Notes under the pieces: model-generated
What the model saw: only the letters and a program-made list of their open reading frames with translations
Told to the model about the DNA's origin: nothing
Database searches by the model: none
Part shown: piece after piece, positions 11,701 to 23,000 of the stretch
How the letters are laid out: each line of letters starts with the position of its first letter
How positions within the stretch are numbered: position 1 is the stretch's first letter
Source: Haliclystus octoradiatus
Lineage: Eukaryota; Cnidaria; Staurozoa; Stauromedusae; Haliclystidae
Direction of reading: 5' to 3'
Length of the DNA stretch: 64,000 bases
Assembly (NCBI GenBank): GCA_916610825.1
Contig: OU744453.1
Location: forward strand, 18,626,241 to 18,690,240
Position numbers and translations under genes: made by a program

Positions 11701-14700
11701 CACGAACAAATCCTTTGATTCCAATATTCCAACAAACAATTGTACAAGAGGTTAGTATATATAATGTCTATTTATTTGTAATAGTTAAGGCCCAACAACA
11801 CATGAGTATCATGCTAACGTAGTTATCAGAAGGCTAGGAAACAAAGTTTGAAGAAAGTGGATATTTTCCTCATAATTTATAGGCTAAACCTAGAATTACC
11901 AAATGGCTATATGTAAGTGCTACAGAATCTACAGATTTTGTAACCAGTGATTGCCCTATTCACGTATAATTAACTATAATCCAACTTCTGAAGAAAAGTT
12001 TCTTGGTAGAACATTTGATCAAAAACTTCAACGGCAATAATAATATTAAGTGAATTTTTATTTTTAGAGTTAAAAAAAATAAAAATTTGTTAAAAATAAA
12101 AATTCATTATTGCCACTGACGCTTTTGATCACATATAATTCAACTTATATAAAAATGACAAATAAATGACAGAAATACAGAAGTAAAAGTTGGCAATGTT
12201 CTAGAATTCCAGGATGGTGCTTAACATATTTTCATTTTACTGATTATCAGCCAGTTATCTAAATGATGTGTGTTTTGTATTTATTTGAAGCTTTTCGAGC
12301 GTATTCTTTACATTTGGGCTATTCGGCATCCTGCAAGTGGTTACGTCCAAGGCATCAATGATTTAGTTGTACCTTTCTTTATTGTGTTTGTTTCAGAGCA
12401 CTCAGGTGAGAATAATATTTGATCAAAATTAATGTAGTTATTTTCATAATCAATTTATTCATCATCTTGATTCAGAGCACAATCAGTCTAGTCTAGCTAA
12501 CTAAGCGCAGACCAATGAGTTTTTTTACTCCATAGTGTAAATACGTTTCTTAGAAAGTGTTTTATAAGTTACACATTCTAGACACAATTATAAATACTTG
12601 TAAGATTGTATTATAGAGTTTTAAGGACGAAATAAGACAAACGACCAAACATCAAGATAACTTGTGTAACTCTGTTTTATTAATCATATACGTGTTAGTT
12701 TTACAACGCTGTGCAATACACTCCGGTGTGCCTAATTTACAACTAAGTGTGATTAGTTTAATGACGTTGTAAATATTAGTATTATTAATTATTATATACT
12801 ACAATACTCAATAATAAACCTTTTTGTAAAGCTGAAGCAAAATAAAGAAAATTAGATATTAACAATCCTTCAAAATATTTAAAGGGCTGATATACAGCCT
12901 TTAAAAGAAACAGGCCCTGTTCTAAAAAGTGCTTGCAAGCCGTATTTTTTTTAATATGGGCTGATCTCTGTTAGTTTGTTCTTTGTGCTGCCTTGTATTT
13001 CCACACATGAATCTATAAATTGAACTTTGAAATTATTTTTCAGATTTAAATGTTGAAAATCAAGACATGAGCTTAGTTGAAAAAGAGCATCTCGATTCCG
13101 TCGAAGCTGATACATTTTGGTGTGTTAGTAAGTTACTTGACGGCATTCAGGTAAGTAAATAACGCCAATATATAGCTAATAATCTTTTTTGTTGAGTATC
13201 TATTAATTAATGACTGGAATAATCAACAGAGGCATTCATTGAATAGACTCTGAAAATTGAAGAGTGATGCGGATGCTTTTGATTGATAGAAAGATATATG
13301 TGCATCGCTTTTTGATGCAAAGATCAGGCATTTTCAGCCCCTGAGAAATGCGAAATATTTCACTGGGTTGATAAACTGTTCATGAATAGCCTACAGTATT
13401 ACATGTCCTGCTTTTTGAACTTTTTCATGAGCTGTTCGTAAACTGTTCATGAAATTTTGGCCACTTAACATCTATGAACAGTTCATTAAAAACATAAATA
13501 ATTGGCCATTTTGAACATTTCATGAGCTTTATGGGCATTCACAAACTGTTCACAAACACCTTATAAATACTTCATGAGCAGTTCATGAACTTTAAATGGC
13601 CTGCTCTTCGTGAACCTTTTCATGAACTGAATTGTTCTGAAAATTTGGCCAATTAACATCCATGTGTAGTCCATGCAAAATTCAAACAGGCCATTTTGAA
13701 CAGTACATGGACTTTATGGACATTCAAGGACCATTAGAGGGGAAATAGAAAATCTAGGAATAGAAGAGTGGTTCATGCGTCTTCGATAAGGGCGATACGG
13801 TCTCAATTACTTGTTATCCTGGCGAGCCAAGATAGGTCTCTGACTAGTCTTTCGGATAGACAAAACATACCATACCATCTCTATTAGTATAGAGATGTAG
13901 TCTGCTAGGATGATGACATTGGGGGAAGTTTCCCCTGTAGTTTTAGTACCATTATCCCTGTTGCTGTCTGTAAATATGTCCCATCTTATTTTGCCTTTGT
14001 TATTTCCTTGTATAGGACAATTATACATTCGCACAACCAGGTATTCAAATGAAAGTTCATGCATTACAAGATCTCATGGATCGCATTGACCGTAGGTTAA
14101 ATTTATATATACAGTAGAACTCAGTTAATATTCCCTCTTTTAATGTCCCATCTTGCTTAATATCCCACATAAAACTGATTTCTATCTGCAATTCTCCATA
14201 TAAAATCTCATAATCCTACCTCGCTTAATATCTCAGCTCTCTTAATGTCCCACCTTTCATCCGTACCAGAGGGGGGATATTAAGCAAGTTCGACTGTATA
14301 ACTAATTATGATGGATATTCTGCATGTAGTAATCTTTAGAATAATGTTTGACCTGTCGGGGGTCTTGATAGAGATTTTCATTTTAACTTACGTCAGCTGT
14401 GTGGTATTTCAACAATCATTTGCGGCGCTTGAATTTGTAATTGATTTCTACAGATCCTCATTATTATGGAGTCATTGGAGATATGCTACTGTCTTAACGC
14501 GTTGACCTAATTGTAAACTGAACATATAATTCATTAAGAAGGAAAATCATTGTTATGCAGCCAAACCTGAGACAGTGACCACCTCTCCATAGCAGCAATG
14601 AATCCCATGCTAATAATTTGAATACTTTATCCCAAGTTTCTTTTGTTCTATTCCCCCGCTATTCCCGGTTCTGTTATTTGAATAAATTTGGTGTGAAAAC

Positions 14701-17700
14701 TACCTTTCTATAGCGGTTCATGTTATTACCCAGATTTCGTTGTAGTTTGGCTTCATCATGAAGGACAGTGTTTGAAATTTAATTCTTAAGGGGACAGGCA
14801 CAAAAACTTGAAATTGTTTTCCAGGGGTGACTCCTGGATTTTCCAGATAAGGGGGCTAACTCCCCCGACAAAGGGGCTACTTACAGATGATATTTGCAAA
14901 ATTGCTTGAAAAAGTACCAAAAATCTTCCACGTCGAGTGGGTTTGGGTATCCCCGACAAGGGAGATGTAGCCCAACTGACCCCTTCTGGTGTCACCCCTT
15001 TTGCTGTCGTATTATCAAGCATTTGGAAAGCATTCAGCAAAGGTTAAGCGTTATTCATTAGCGAGGGTATTGTGATGATACGGTCCATGATGTTTACACT
15101 AAATTACATTCCTTTTCATTTAATCAGTTATTTCCTGTTTTGTTTTGTTCTTTTAATTAGGTCCGTTAAATTGTTATATCGCAAGTCATAAAATTGATTA
15201 TCTTCAATTTACTTTCCGTTGGATGAATAATCTATTAATGAGAGAACTACCGCTTTGGTGCACAATTCGATTATGGGACACTTATTGGGTATGGGACACT
15301 TATCTATGACAGATCAAATATCTTCTAACTAATGTAATTCACGAAGACCACCATTAACTTGAGATTTGATGTTTTTATTTACAATGAAATATCACAATGT
15401 TAGATTTGTTTAACGATGTTTTAACTTTGGTTGAGATTACTTCTGTGATGATACATTTTATAATTTTCTATCGTTCTCCAGCTCTTGCAAATTTTAATAA
15501 TCAAATTTCGAAGTAAGCCTATTATTACAATGCTTATCTTAGAATTTCCAAACACATGAATCGACCAATCAGATTGCAAGAATCTGACGTCATTATATAA
15601 ATAACTTTCCATAGAGGTACTAAAAATGGCTAAAATTTGAGACATATTAATGTTGATAGGTCAATTTTAAATGGTACAGTTCTTTTTCAGATGAATTTAA
15701 ATTTCAAATGTGCAATGAAATAACAAATAGCCTACTTTTTTTCAATTGTACGAGTATGCAGTTCCTTGAAGCATCTTGAGGCGAATAATTAGTGTACTGT
15801 ACTTCACCAGTAATATTAAATCTTGAATTATGAGTGGCTGCATTTTGATCGAATGGAGAACTTCGTGTAAATATTATGCTTTATTCCTCAAAACCTGGTC
15901 CATATATGCCAAGTGCGAAACTTTTGAAGCTGCGTATAAGATTTCAAAAACGTTAAATTATTTTTTATGAAATCCAATACTTCGGAATCATGATTGTTTC
16001 TTGACTATTAGTTTAATTTAATTTCAGTTATTGTTTTTGCTTTTAGTCTGAACCCGATGGTTTCGCTATCTTTCATTTCTACGTATGTGCTGCACTATTG
16101 ACGATGTTTTCAAAGCAGATTATGGTACATGAAGATTTTCAAGTAAGTTTCAATGAATAACGTAACAATACTTGCACATAAGGTTACATCGAATGCACGC
16201 AATCACGCGACCACGCCATGCCGCACGACATGTCACGTATAGGTGACGTTATACCTGCGCGCGTTTTGATAAAGCCCTATAATTATATTCTAAAACATTT
16301 ATACGCCTTCAACATCGAAAAGAGTGGGTAGCTAGACAGCGCAACGGGTATTTGATCGCTGTCTTGATAACAGCCGATTATTAAACACTTGATTGCTGAT
16401 GGATATCAGACTTTCGATTACGAATAATTCAATGTTCCCACTGGGAGTCTAGGGCATGTTTTTTTATCAGTTAATCTCACATAGGTTATATAATACTTGT
16501 ATTGTATAATAGCTTGTATAATTCAAATTATATCGGTTATACCGAACGCTACGTGAACGAGCGAATTGAAGAACACATTGGAAACCCGGGGGGGGGGGTA
16601 ACTCCAGCTCTTAAGGGACGGGGGGGGGTGCCACTTTGGAAAAAGATGGAGTACCCAAAAAGTTCCAGAAATTCTGTTGATGCCCACCCAAAAAGTTTGC
16701 CAGCTGGAATATGGACCCAAAAAAGTGGCACGTCCCCGTATACCGTATAGCCATCCTATTGGAGTTACCCCCCCCCCCCGGGGTTGGAAATAGCCGCTCA
16801 GCAATTTGCAGACACATTGAAGAAGATAATAAAAAAATTGATGATGTCATCAACTTATTCTAACATTGTAATTCCAAATGGGATTGCCTAGTTTTTTGAA
16901 ATGTTACTCATCAGACCTCAGGGGCATATAACCAGATTTTAAATATCAGAGGTCTACGAAATATATTTGAGCCTGCGACTAAATTTTTTCAAGCAAACTG
17001 TTCTATTGACTGACGTTTGAAAATACATCATATTAGTAAGGATATCATTGTAGGTCTAGTAAACTTTAAAATAATCTTTCCAGAATCCAGATTCTAAAAT
17101 ATGTACAATTTTGCAATTATCCATGCAGTTCTCCTAATGTGCCTGCGACCTGTGGGCCCAACGGTCCCTGTTTGATTGAGTCTACTGCATTGTATTTGAA
17201 GAGAATATCTCCAATTTTAAAATTTAAGTCTGGAAATTAATCTATACGCATTACTCCATTTTGAATTTTGAATACATTGAAATAATCATGAATTAATCTT
17301 TTAAGCAATCTGAAAAGAAATGCATATAATAATCGATATAAATAAAATGTATAAAGATTGTGATTATGGTCTTTATGTAGCACAATTAATAATAAAGTGT
17401 TTTTTTCAAATACAACTTGCAAAGAATGTATTATGATTTTCATATCTTTATAACGATCTCCGATCGATATTTATGTACTTTTTGAAACAATTTGGTTGGT
17501 GATAATGAAACACGATGAACTCTGTATAGAATATAATTGAATTTGGACATGGACTATTCAAATTCATATTTTTAGCTAAGCTATAATCAAATATAAGTTT
17601 TACATTTTTTTCTTTTCATCAATATTAATAATTTGAGCTTGCTCATACCTCAGATTGCAGCTTCATTTTGATGTTTGCTCCCTTATAATTAATTGCGTTA

Positions 17701-18243
17701 CATTTTCGAAATGTTATAGCTTTTGGTAGCTATTTATATATGTTTAGACATTTTATGATTTTGCAGTATCGTGAAACAGGAGGATTTGATCCACAAACCA
17801 GTTAGAAACTTGAATCTTGCTCCTGTCGAGAAAACGTAGGAGACATTTTTTTCTTACCTACTTACAGCTCTGGATATTAAGAAACTTTTAAGAAACTTTT
17901 CTCACTAAAATCCCGTGAAATTTGAGAAAAATTTAGTATTGTAAAACTGCAGCCTTTGCTTAATTTCTTATAAGAAAAATACGTGTATAGCTTTGATAAG
18001 ATCAAAGGAAGCTTTTTGACAGATTTTACTGGATTTTTACTCCCTAGAAATACCTCAATAGTGTACAACACGATTACTGTATTGTAATTGATATAATTTA
18101 TATTGCTCTAGGGTTTAATGGTATTTCTACAAAATCTCCCAACGAAAAAATGGACTAACGAAGACATATCAATGCTTGTGGCTGAAGGATATCGATTAAA
18201 ATTCATGTTTGCTGATGCACCTAAACATCTAAAAACAAAGTAA
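5788..18243 (+). CDS. TBC1D22: TBC1 domain family member 22 (Rab GTPase-activating protein), 13 exons, complete
   Basis: Exons: 5788-5960, 6092-6133, 7889-8274, 9769-9939, 10331-10401, 10758-10889, 11685-11750, 12291-12405, 13044-13150, 14016-14091, 15161-15288, 16047-16142, 18112-18243. All junctions are GT-AG, phases agree and the sum is 1695 nt (564 aa). An in-frame TGA at 5764 supports the start. The N-terminal half is low-complexity, with the conserved TBC1D22 patches YGAQHPP and SFQEFQGSTNDAWDESEDD. The TBC domain follows from about LRKLSWNGIPAQVR. The arginine finger is in IHIDIPR and the glutamine finger in YVQGIND; RWMNNLLMRELPL and SEPDGF are further family signatures. TBC proteins speed GTP hydrolysis by Rab GTPases; vertebrate TBC1D22A/B act at the Golgi and bind ACBD3. 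Both catalytic fingers are present, so it should be active. Confidence 0.95.
6765..6890. repeat. Foldback repeat with 33-bp arms
   Basis: The 33 bases ending in CATTCTAGA at 6765-6797 recur as their reverse complement at 6858-6890 with a 60-bp spacer. The arms are essentially perfect. It lies in TBC1D22 intron 2 and could be a small non-autonomous element; the target duplication is unclear. Confidence 0.8.
7102..7272. mobile_element. hAT-like MITE (CAGGGTCCGAC family), diverged copy
   Basis: It begins CAGTTTCGGACAAAA and ends TTTTGTCGGACACTG, the family's inverted ends with a few changes. Flanks CCCCTTGA and CCCCCTCA are an imperfect 8-bp duplication (6/8). It is in TBC1D22 intron 2. Confidence 0.7.
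8325..8510 (+). repeat. tRNA-derived SINE
   Basis: GGTTCAATCC at 8374-8383 is a good RNA polymerase III B box, and TAGCTGTTTCAGCATC upstream is a plausible A box at about the right spacing. The body continues with a TGGTTGGCGTCAGGAAGGGCATCCG segment and an A-rich end. A partial copy with the same B box and the AGGAAGGGCAT segment is at about 35876-35945. It is in TBC1D22 intron 3. Confidence 0.65.
8880..9060. repeat. Dispersed repeat, paired with about 36155-36350
   Basis: ACTGAAACCACACTGAAATTCACCAGA and following sequence (CTCGTTCTACTAAAAAA, CAGCCTAATTCAGTA, GTTTTCAG) recur in the same order near 36160-36350. It is non-coding, and the two copies lie in introns of different genes. Confidence 0.6.
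9340..9671. mobile_element. MITE with long (about 70 bp) terminal inverted repeats
   Basis: TAGCCTCCGTACTAGCTCTGAGGTTTTTTCTGAAACCATAGG and on to TTTTAGC at the left (9340-9408) is matched in reverse complement at about 9603-9671, with a few mismatches. There is no open frame inside. The superfamily is not recognised. It is in TBC1D22 intron 3. Confidence 0.75.
11456..11614. mobile_element. pogo/Tigger-like MITE, GTGATATTAA family
   Basis: It starts CTACAGTGTAACCTCATTAATATCAC and ends TGATATTAACAGAGTTACACTGTAG, inverted ends beginning CAGT with TA at the border. Internal TGTGATATTAA motifs repeat. It is in TBC1D22 intron 6 and non-coding. Confidence 0.65.
12016..12132. repeat. Foldback repeat
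   Basis: TGATCAAAAACTTCAACGG with the following AT-rich stretch and AATTTTTATTTTTA pairs with its reverse complement ending at CTTTTGATCA near 12130. Arms are about 50 bp, imperfect, with a short AT-rich loop. It is in TBC1D22 intron 7. Confidence 0.65.
13370..13740. repeat. TTCATGAA-rich dispersed repeat
   Basis: Many short copies of TTCATGAAC and CTGTTCATGAA, themselves palindromic, occur with the phrases GGCCATTTTGAACA and AACATCTATGAACAG repeating at about 100-200 bp. Related blocks occur at about 36840-36960, 50780-51000, 52010-52140, 52550-52830 and 53325-53420. It is non-coding and its origin is not recognised. Confidence 0.6.
14111..14300. mobile_element. pogo/Tigger-like MITE, second copy of the TTAATATCCC family
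   Basis: The ends TACAGTAGAACTCAGTTAATATTCCC and GATATTAAGCAAGTTCGACTGTA and the interior (ACATAAAACTGATTTCTATCTGC, then CGTACCAGAGGGGG) match the copy at 4553-4738. It lies in TBC1D22 intron 10, just after exon 10. Confidence 0.7.
14822..15000. mobile_element. hAT-like MITE, CAGGGGTGAC family
   Basis: It begins CAGGGGTGACTCCTGG and ends CTGGTGTCACCCCTT. Flanking 8-mers TTGTTTTC and TTGCTGTC agree at 6 of 8 bases. The interior (GGGGGCTAACTCCCCCGACAA) is shared with 18628-18791 and, diverged, with about 57860-58015. Confidence 0.65.
16502..16863 (+). pseudogene. GIY-YIG endonuclease fragment of a Penelope-like retroelement, split by a MITE
   Basis: The left part (16502-16584) reads YNSNYIGYTERYVNERIEEHIG, which has the YIG...T.R...R..EH pattern of GIY-YIG nucleases at the 3' end of Penelope-like elements. 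After the insertion the frame resumes at about 16788 with NSRSAICRHIEED and ends at a TAA (16861-16863). Only about 50 residues remain, so it is a dead fragment. The match is by motif only. It lies in TBC1D22 intron 12. Confidence 0.5.
16585..16783. mobile_element. MITE with G-run/C-run termini inserted in the GIY-YIG fragment
   Basis: Inverted ends CCCG(G)nTAACTCCA and TGGAGTTAC(C)nGGGG carry homopolymer runs of ten or more. TTGGAAA is duplicated on both sides (16578-16584 and 16784-16790), and the GIY-YIG frame is interrupted exactly there, which proves an insertion. A second G run lies at about 16619-16628. The superfamily is unclear; a 7-8 bp duplication would fit hAT. Confidence 0.75.
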
Positions 18244-20050
18244 CTTTGATTGATTGACAATAGTCCTAGACGAAAGAGAACAGCGTCATGTAATTTTGGG
18301 GAGTTTTCATTGATAATCCGTTTTGTATAATATGATTTAAAAATCGGATTGTAATATGTATACTATAATGACGTGTGATTTGATATGATTTTTTTCGAAA
18401 TTAAAATTTAACTACACTCTTGATTTTAAAAAAATGTCTCTTTTTGCTTTATATTCTTAATTTGTTTTTGTGATACGTCGTTCGGTTTGCTTTACTTTCC
18501 ATTGATTTATTTCTTGATTATCTATCTGTATTAATTAAATGACATTTTCTGAAGATATCTATTCTGATACCGCTAGCATTACTTTTACTCATAATAATCA
18601 TACAACTTATATCATTGTGCTGCAATACAGGGGTGACGCTAGGATTTACCCGAAAAGGTGATCAACTCCCCCGATGAGGGGGTATTTATAAAAAACTTTG
18701 CAGATATGCTTGCAAAAGTAAAAAAAGTCTTCCTCGATGAAGACGCTTGATATCCCCGAAATGGGGCTGTATCCCCTCTAGCCATCCCCTGCTGCAATAT
18801 TTGATCTCTGTTATTCAATTTTGCCGCAAACACTTATTCTACTCTCGGTCATAGCCAAAGGTTAATGCTAGTGAGTCTATGCAAAGATCATGCGTAATTC
18901 CAGGCTATACCATTTCTTTAAATAGAGTCAACCACTGAAATTCTCTAGCAGACGAAATAGCCAAAGCATATAGCCTTAACTTTTTCAAAATATAATTATC
19001 TAAATCAGTGTGATTCGTAAAAACTACAGTTAAGCACCTCAAACAGATAATATTGGTAACGATAAATAACTTAAAGATGATCGCAAATATATATATTTAA
19101 ATGAAGATGACGTTTTTTGGGGGGGATGGACGTTTAGAGCCAGGGAATACACGATACTTACTTTGGATATATTTTATGTTTTCTTGCTAAATGTCTGCGG
19201 TCTGGGCTATAAGATTGTATTCTTATTTTTACTTGTACATTTGAAATAAGTAATCTAATTGTCTATTAAGAGCCATTAATAGCAACTCATTAATTAATTA
19301 TGAAGGTCTTTTAATATTAAATATGTCATTCATTACTATTTTGTTTGTAAAAATGCTTTCAGAAATCACCAAATCCTGTTATACATTTTTACTATATACC
19401 AGCACTAACCAGCAAGACAAAATTAATGCTATTTTTAAAAACATTTTGAGTAAATTTTTAAATTGTGTGCTATAAATCGCCTGAAGGTTTTGCGGTCCTT
19501 CGTTTCCATGGTAAACCTCAAAAATGCAAAGTTTTTAATTTACTCAAAAACCAAATTTATGCCTCAAAATCTGCTACAACCAAAACATTTTTTTTGACTT
19601 TCATTCGAAGATCTTGAATGGTACTTTAATGAACAAATTTCCGTTATGTTTATAATGTTTATCGTATTTTAAAAGCTCTTGGCAGGAAGACGATGACTTT
19701 CAGACTTTCCTTCGGGAGGTAAACAATTGAATTATTATTCATTTCCGGACAATTGAAGTATTGTTCTTCAATGTTATGTGATTGGTTGCTTTGGTGGTTC
19801 TTTGTCACACTCGTTCTTTGCATGGTTTCTTTTCCGTTCCGTGTCATTCTCTGTTGTATGTCGATCGGTGATATTTGCTCATTGTGAGCACGTCAAGTAA
19901 AAACGCTGAAGAAAACTCAACATCAGTATTAAATTCAACGATTATTATTCTTTATTGCAACGTATTTATTCATACAGAAGTCATACCTAATTTCCAAGTA
20001 TTAACTTTGGTGGATATTCTCTATGCAAGTGTAGTGTTGTCATTACAAAA
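18244..20050. other. TBC1D22 3' UTR and intergenic region up to the PCTAIRE kinase
   Basis: It holds the TBC1D22 3' UTR (end not fixed), one hAT-like MITE and the presumed promoter/5' UTR of the kinase gene. No other coding exon was seen. The kinase 5' UTR just before 20051 shows no strong splice acceptor. Confidence 0.5.
18628..18791. mobile_element. hAT-like MITE, CAGGGGTGAC family, perfect 8-bp target duplication
   Basis: It begins CAGGGGTGACGCTAGGA and ends TAGCCATCCCCTG. CTGCAATA flanks it on both sides (18620-18627 and 18792-18799), the 8-bp duplication typical of hAT elements. The interior is related to 14822-15000. Confidence 0.85.
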
Positions 20051-23000
20051 ATGAGGCGGATTAAGCGAGCATTATCGCTCACGAAAACACCGAAAATCGA
20101 TGAAAGTATATCAGAAATTAGTGAATACCCTGAAGATACGACTTTACGAAATGGTAATTATCATAGCAATGGTTGTGGGGATAACAATAATTCACATTCT
20201 AATGGTAAGAGAGTGTGTTTTTCTTTTAAGCATGATACACAGAACACATTTTCCGTCTAAATTGTTACCGCTCTCTTGCCAGCCTAGTTCGTATTTGTTT
20301 TGTCTGAAAAACTCTTGTAGAATATCTAGACTTATATTTTTGTTTTATTTTAAGCCTCATATATAACTCTCAACCCTATGAGAATTATTTTTGTTTATTT
20401 TTTAGCAGGTTCCTAAATTTAGTTTTCTAAACCCATTGAATATTATTGTAAGTTTTTTTTTGATCGCATGACAAACCGGTCTCAAATTGCATAGTTTTGT
20501 TCATATTTTTGTGCCGGTCACTTTCATTTTTACACATTTGCTTACATGTCGGCTAGCTTTTTTAAGCCTGAATTTTAACTCATAAACAGTTTATATTTGA
20601 TGTCATGCAGTTCATCCCTAGTTTTTATGGTTATGATCTTCCTAAATTTTTACGGCATGTTCATAATCCGGTACAAAGGCCTACAAATAGTTCAGATTAA
20701 GAACTTTGATCTGAAAACTTTGCTTATATTAAAATATTTTTATTGTCTTGATCGATGATTCTACATTTTTTGTTAATATCAACTCACGATATTGCTATTT
20801 TTTGCTTTGACTTATTTTATTTGAAGGCCTTTTTGTTCAAAGCAATTTGAAAATATTGATATTGCTAACGTAAAATTTCCACCTTGGACTTTTCTTTTTC
20901 GCGAGGAATATACAATATTTTAATAAGACTATGCGAAATTAATAGTTTGTAATACTCGTTTGTTTATATTTTAACATCTGTCCTATTTCACTTGCTACAG
21001 GCAATTTTATCCCTTTTCTCATGATTTATTAATTAAATATATTGTGTAAGCTTTGTGATGTTTGCTAGAGTTCTTTTCAAATTTGATTTGAACTTCTCTA
21101 TCTAAATTGTCTAATATGTTTGAACAACAACTCTATTTTGTGGCTTTGAGGTATTTTTAATATTTTGATTCAAGTTTGCTTGAACCTTGAAGCAATTGAA
21201 ATCCATATATGCTGTATCACTCTGCAAAAAGCAAATATGAATTTTCTTATATCCTCCTGGACGAAAATTGATTGTAGTATGTACATTCTTTAAAATTATT
21301 CAATCATTTCAAAACATGTGCTATTTTTACATTGATAATTAATTAATCGATAGTAGCTATTACTGTAATATTATTTATATGTACTACGCAATAAATCCAA
21401 TTATATTTACGTTATCCTCAAAACATACTTTGAGAAAACACAAAATCATTGTACCGCTTTGATATTTTTTTTGGAATTTAACAATAGTTTAGCGGATAGT
21501 AGTCATTATATTCTTGTTTTTTATCTATCTTATCGATTTTACTACAATATTGTTACTTGGAAGAGATATGTAGAATGTAGAAATCAAAATGTTTTTTTTG
21601 AAAGTGTTTTCTAAAATTGTTTATTTGATAACTTATTCACACAATCAACCGTTATTTCAAGTGTTTTAACACCACAACTACGCTGTTAACACAATGATTA
21701 TAGATTTGCTATTTTGTAGGTTTTTGATTTACCTGGTCTGTGGCTTTGATTTCTTGTTTGTTGTGCAATTAGGAAAACCTTTCATGTTATATATTGTGTT
21801 TATAATCGAAAGTTGAATGTGGGAATCAATATATTTATTGAGATAAATGTTGGACAATTTAATTAACAATATTATCAATAACATATTTTTTGTGGGGGTG
21901 GTGTTTCAAAATAACTGTTCGTCTTTTTCAATTCAATACAATGTTGAACAAAAATTGTTTTTCAAAAAACATCACATGCTTTTTTTTCATAGATCCATGC
22001 GTGGTTGATTTTCGTTGCATACATTATCATATTAATTAATTATTTCTTCTCAGATGAATATTTACATTTATGATATTGGTCAATATTTCATAAAACCAAT
22101 TAATATCAAGTAGTAATCTGCTGATGGGTGGTAATTAAAATATTTAATTTAACACAGCTATCATTCTATTTAACTATGGTTGATAAAAATAAATTCATCA
22201 TTAACATCTTTATTTGAAAAAAATACTCAAATTTAGTTTTCTCACAGATTCATAGTTACACTGACCACTGATTCATGTTTGTCTTGAAAAATGGCATTCA
22301 CTTTTCAACTTTGAGCCCGCAAGGCGCAATTGTACATTTTATGCCTTTAATAAGAGTTTCAATTTATTATTTGATGGTAATTTATTTTCAATTAAGTTAT
22401 TACTAAAGATAATGAATAACATTTATAGCAATTTGGGTTATATCATGCAACCATTTTCCAGCTTCAAAATTAAAGTTAAATTATAAGTTTAAAATTAATT
22501 TTTTTAGGTTGACATCGTCAACTTTAATAACTCTTTTAGTTAAATATAAATCATTTGAAATTGCTTGAATTTTCTTCTTGAATATATGACTGTGACTATG
22601 AAATGTATTTTGGATTCATCATTTCCTCTATTGATTATAGCAAGTCCTTTATTTTGATATCCCATATCTTAAATGATTGTGTGATTATGTTTATGTGTTT
22701 ACAATTTCTGGTCTTTGAATTATTATCTAACCATTAATTGTAATTGCTATTCTTTTAATCAACAATTGACGCTTACAATATATCACTTTAAGCCAAACAA
22801 TATATTGATCTTGTAAAATATTTCAAGCTAGTATATATAAGCCTCTAAAACTACTGCTACAGTACTAAATCAAACTATATACACCATCACACCAACACAT
22901 TTTGAAAATTCCGATACGTAAAAATTAAAATTGAAAGTATTTTTTTTGGTGATAGGGCTAATAAATAATAATAGATAGTTACCTGTGCTATTTCAGCCAT

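Noticed and set aside
16523..16853. Three overlapping minus-strand frames with glycine/proline runs
   Set aside because: They are produced by the G/C runs of the inserted MITE; the plus strand carries the GIY-YIG remnant.
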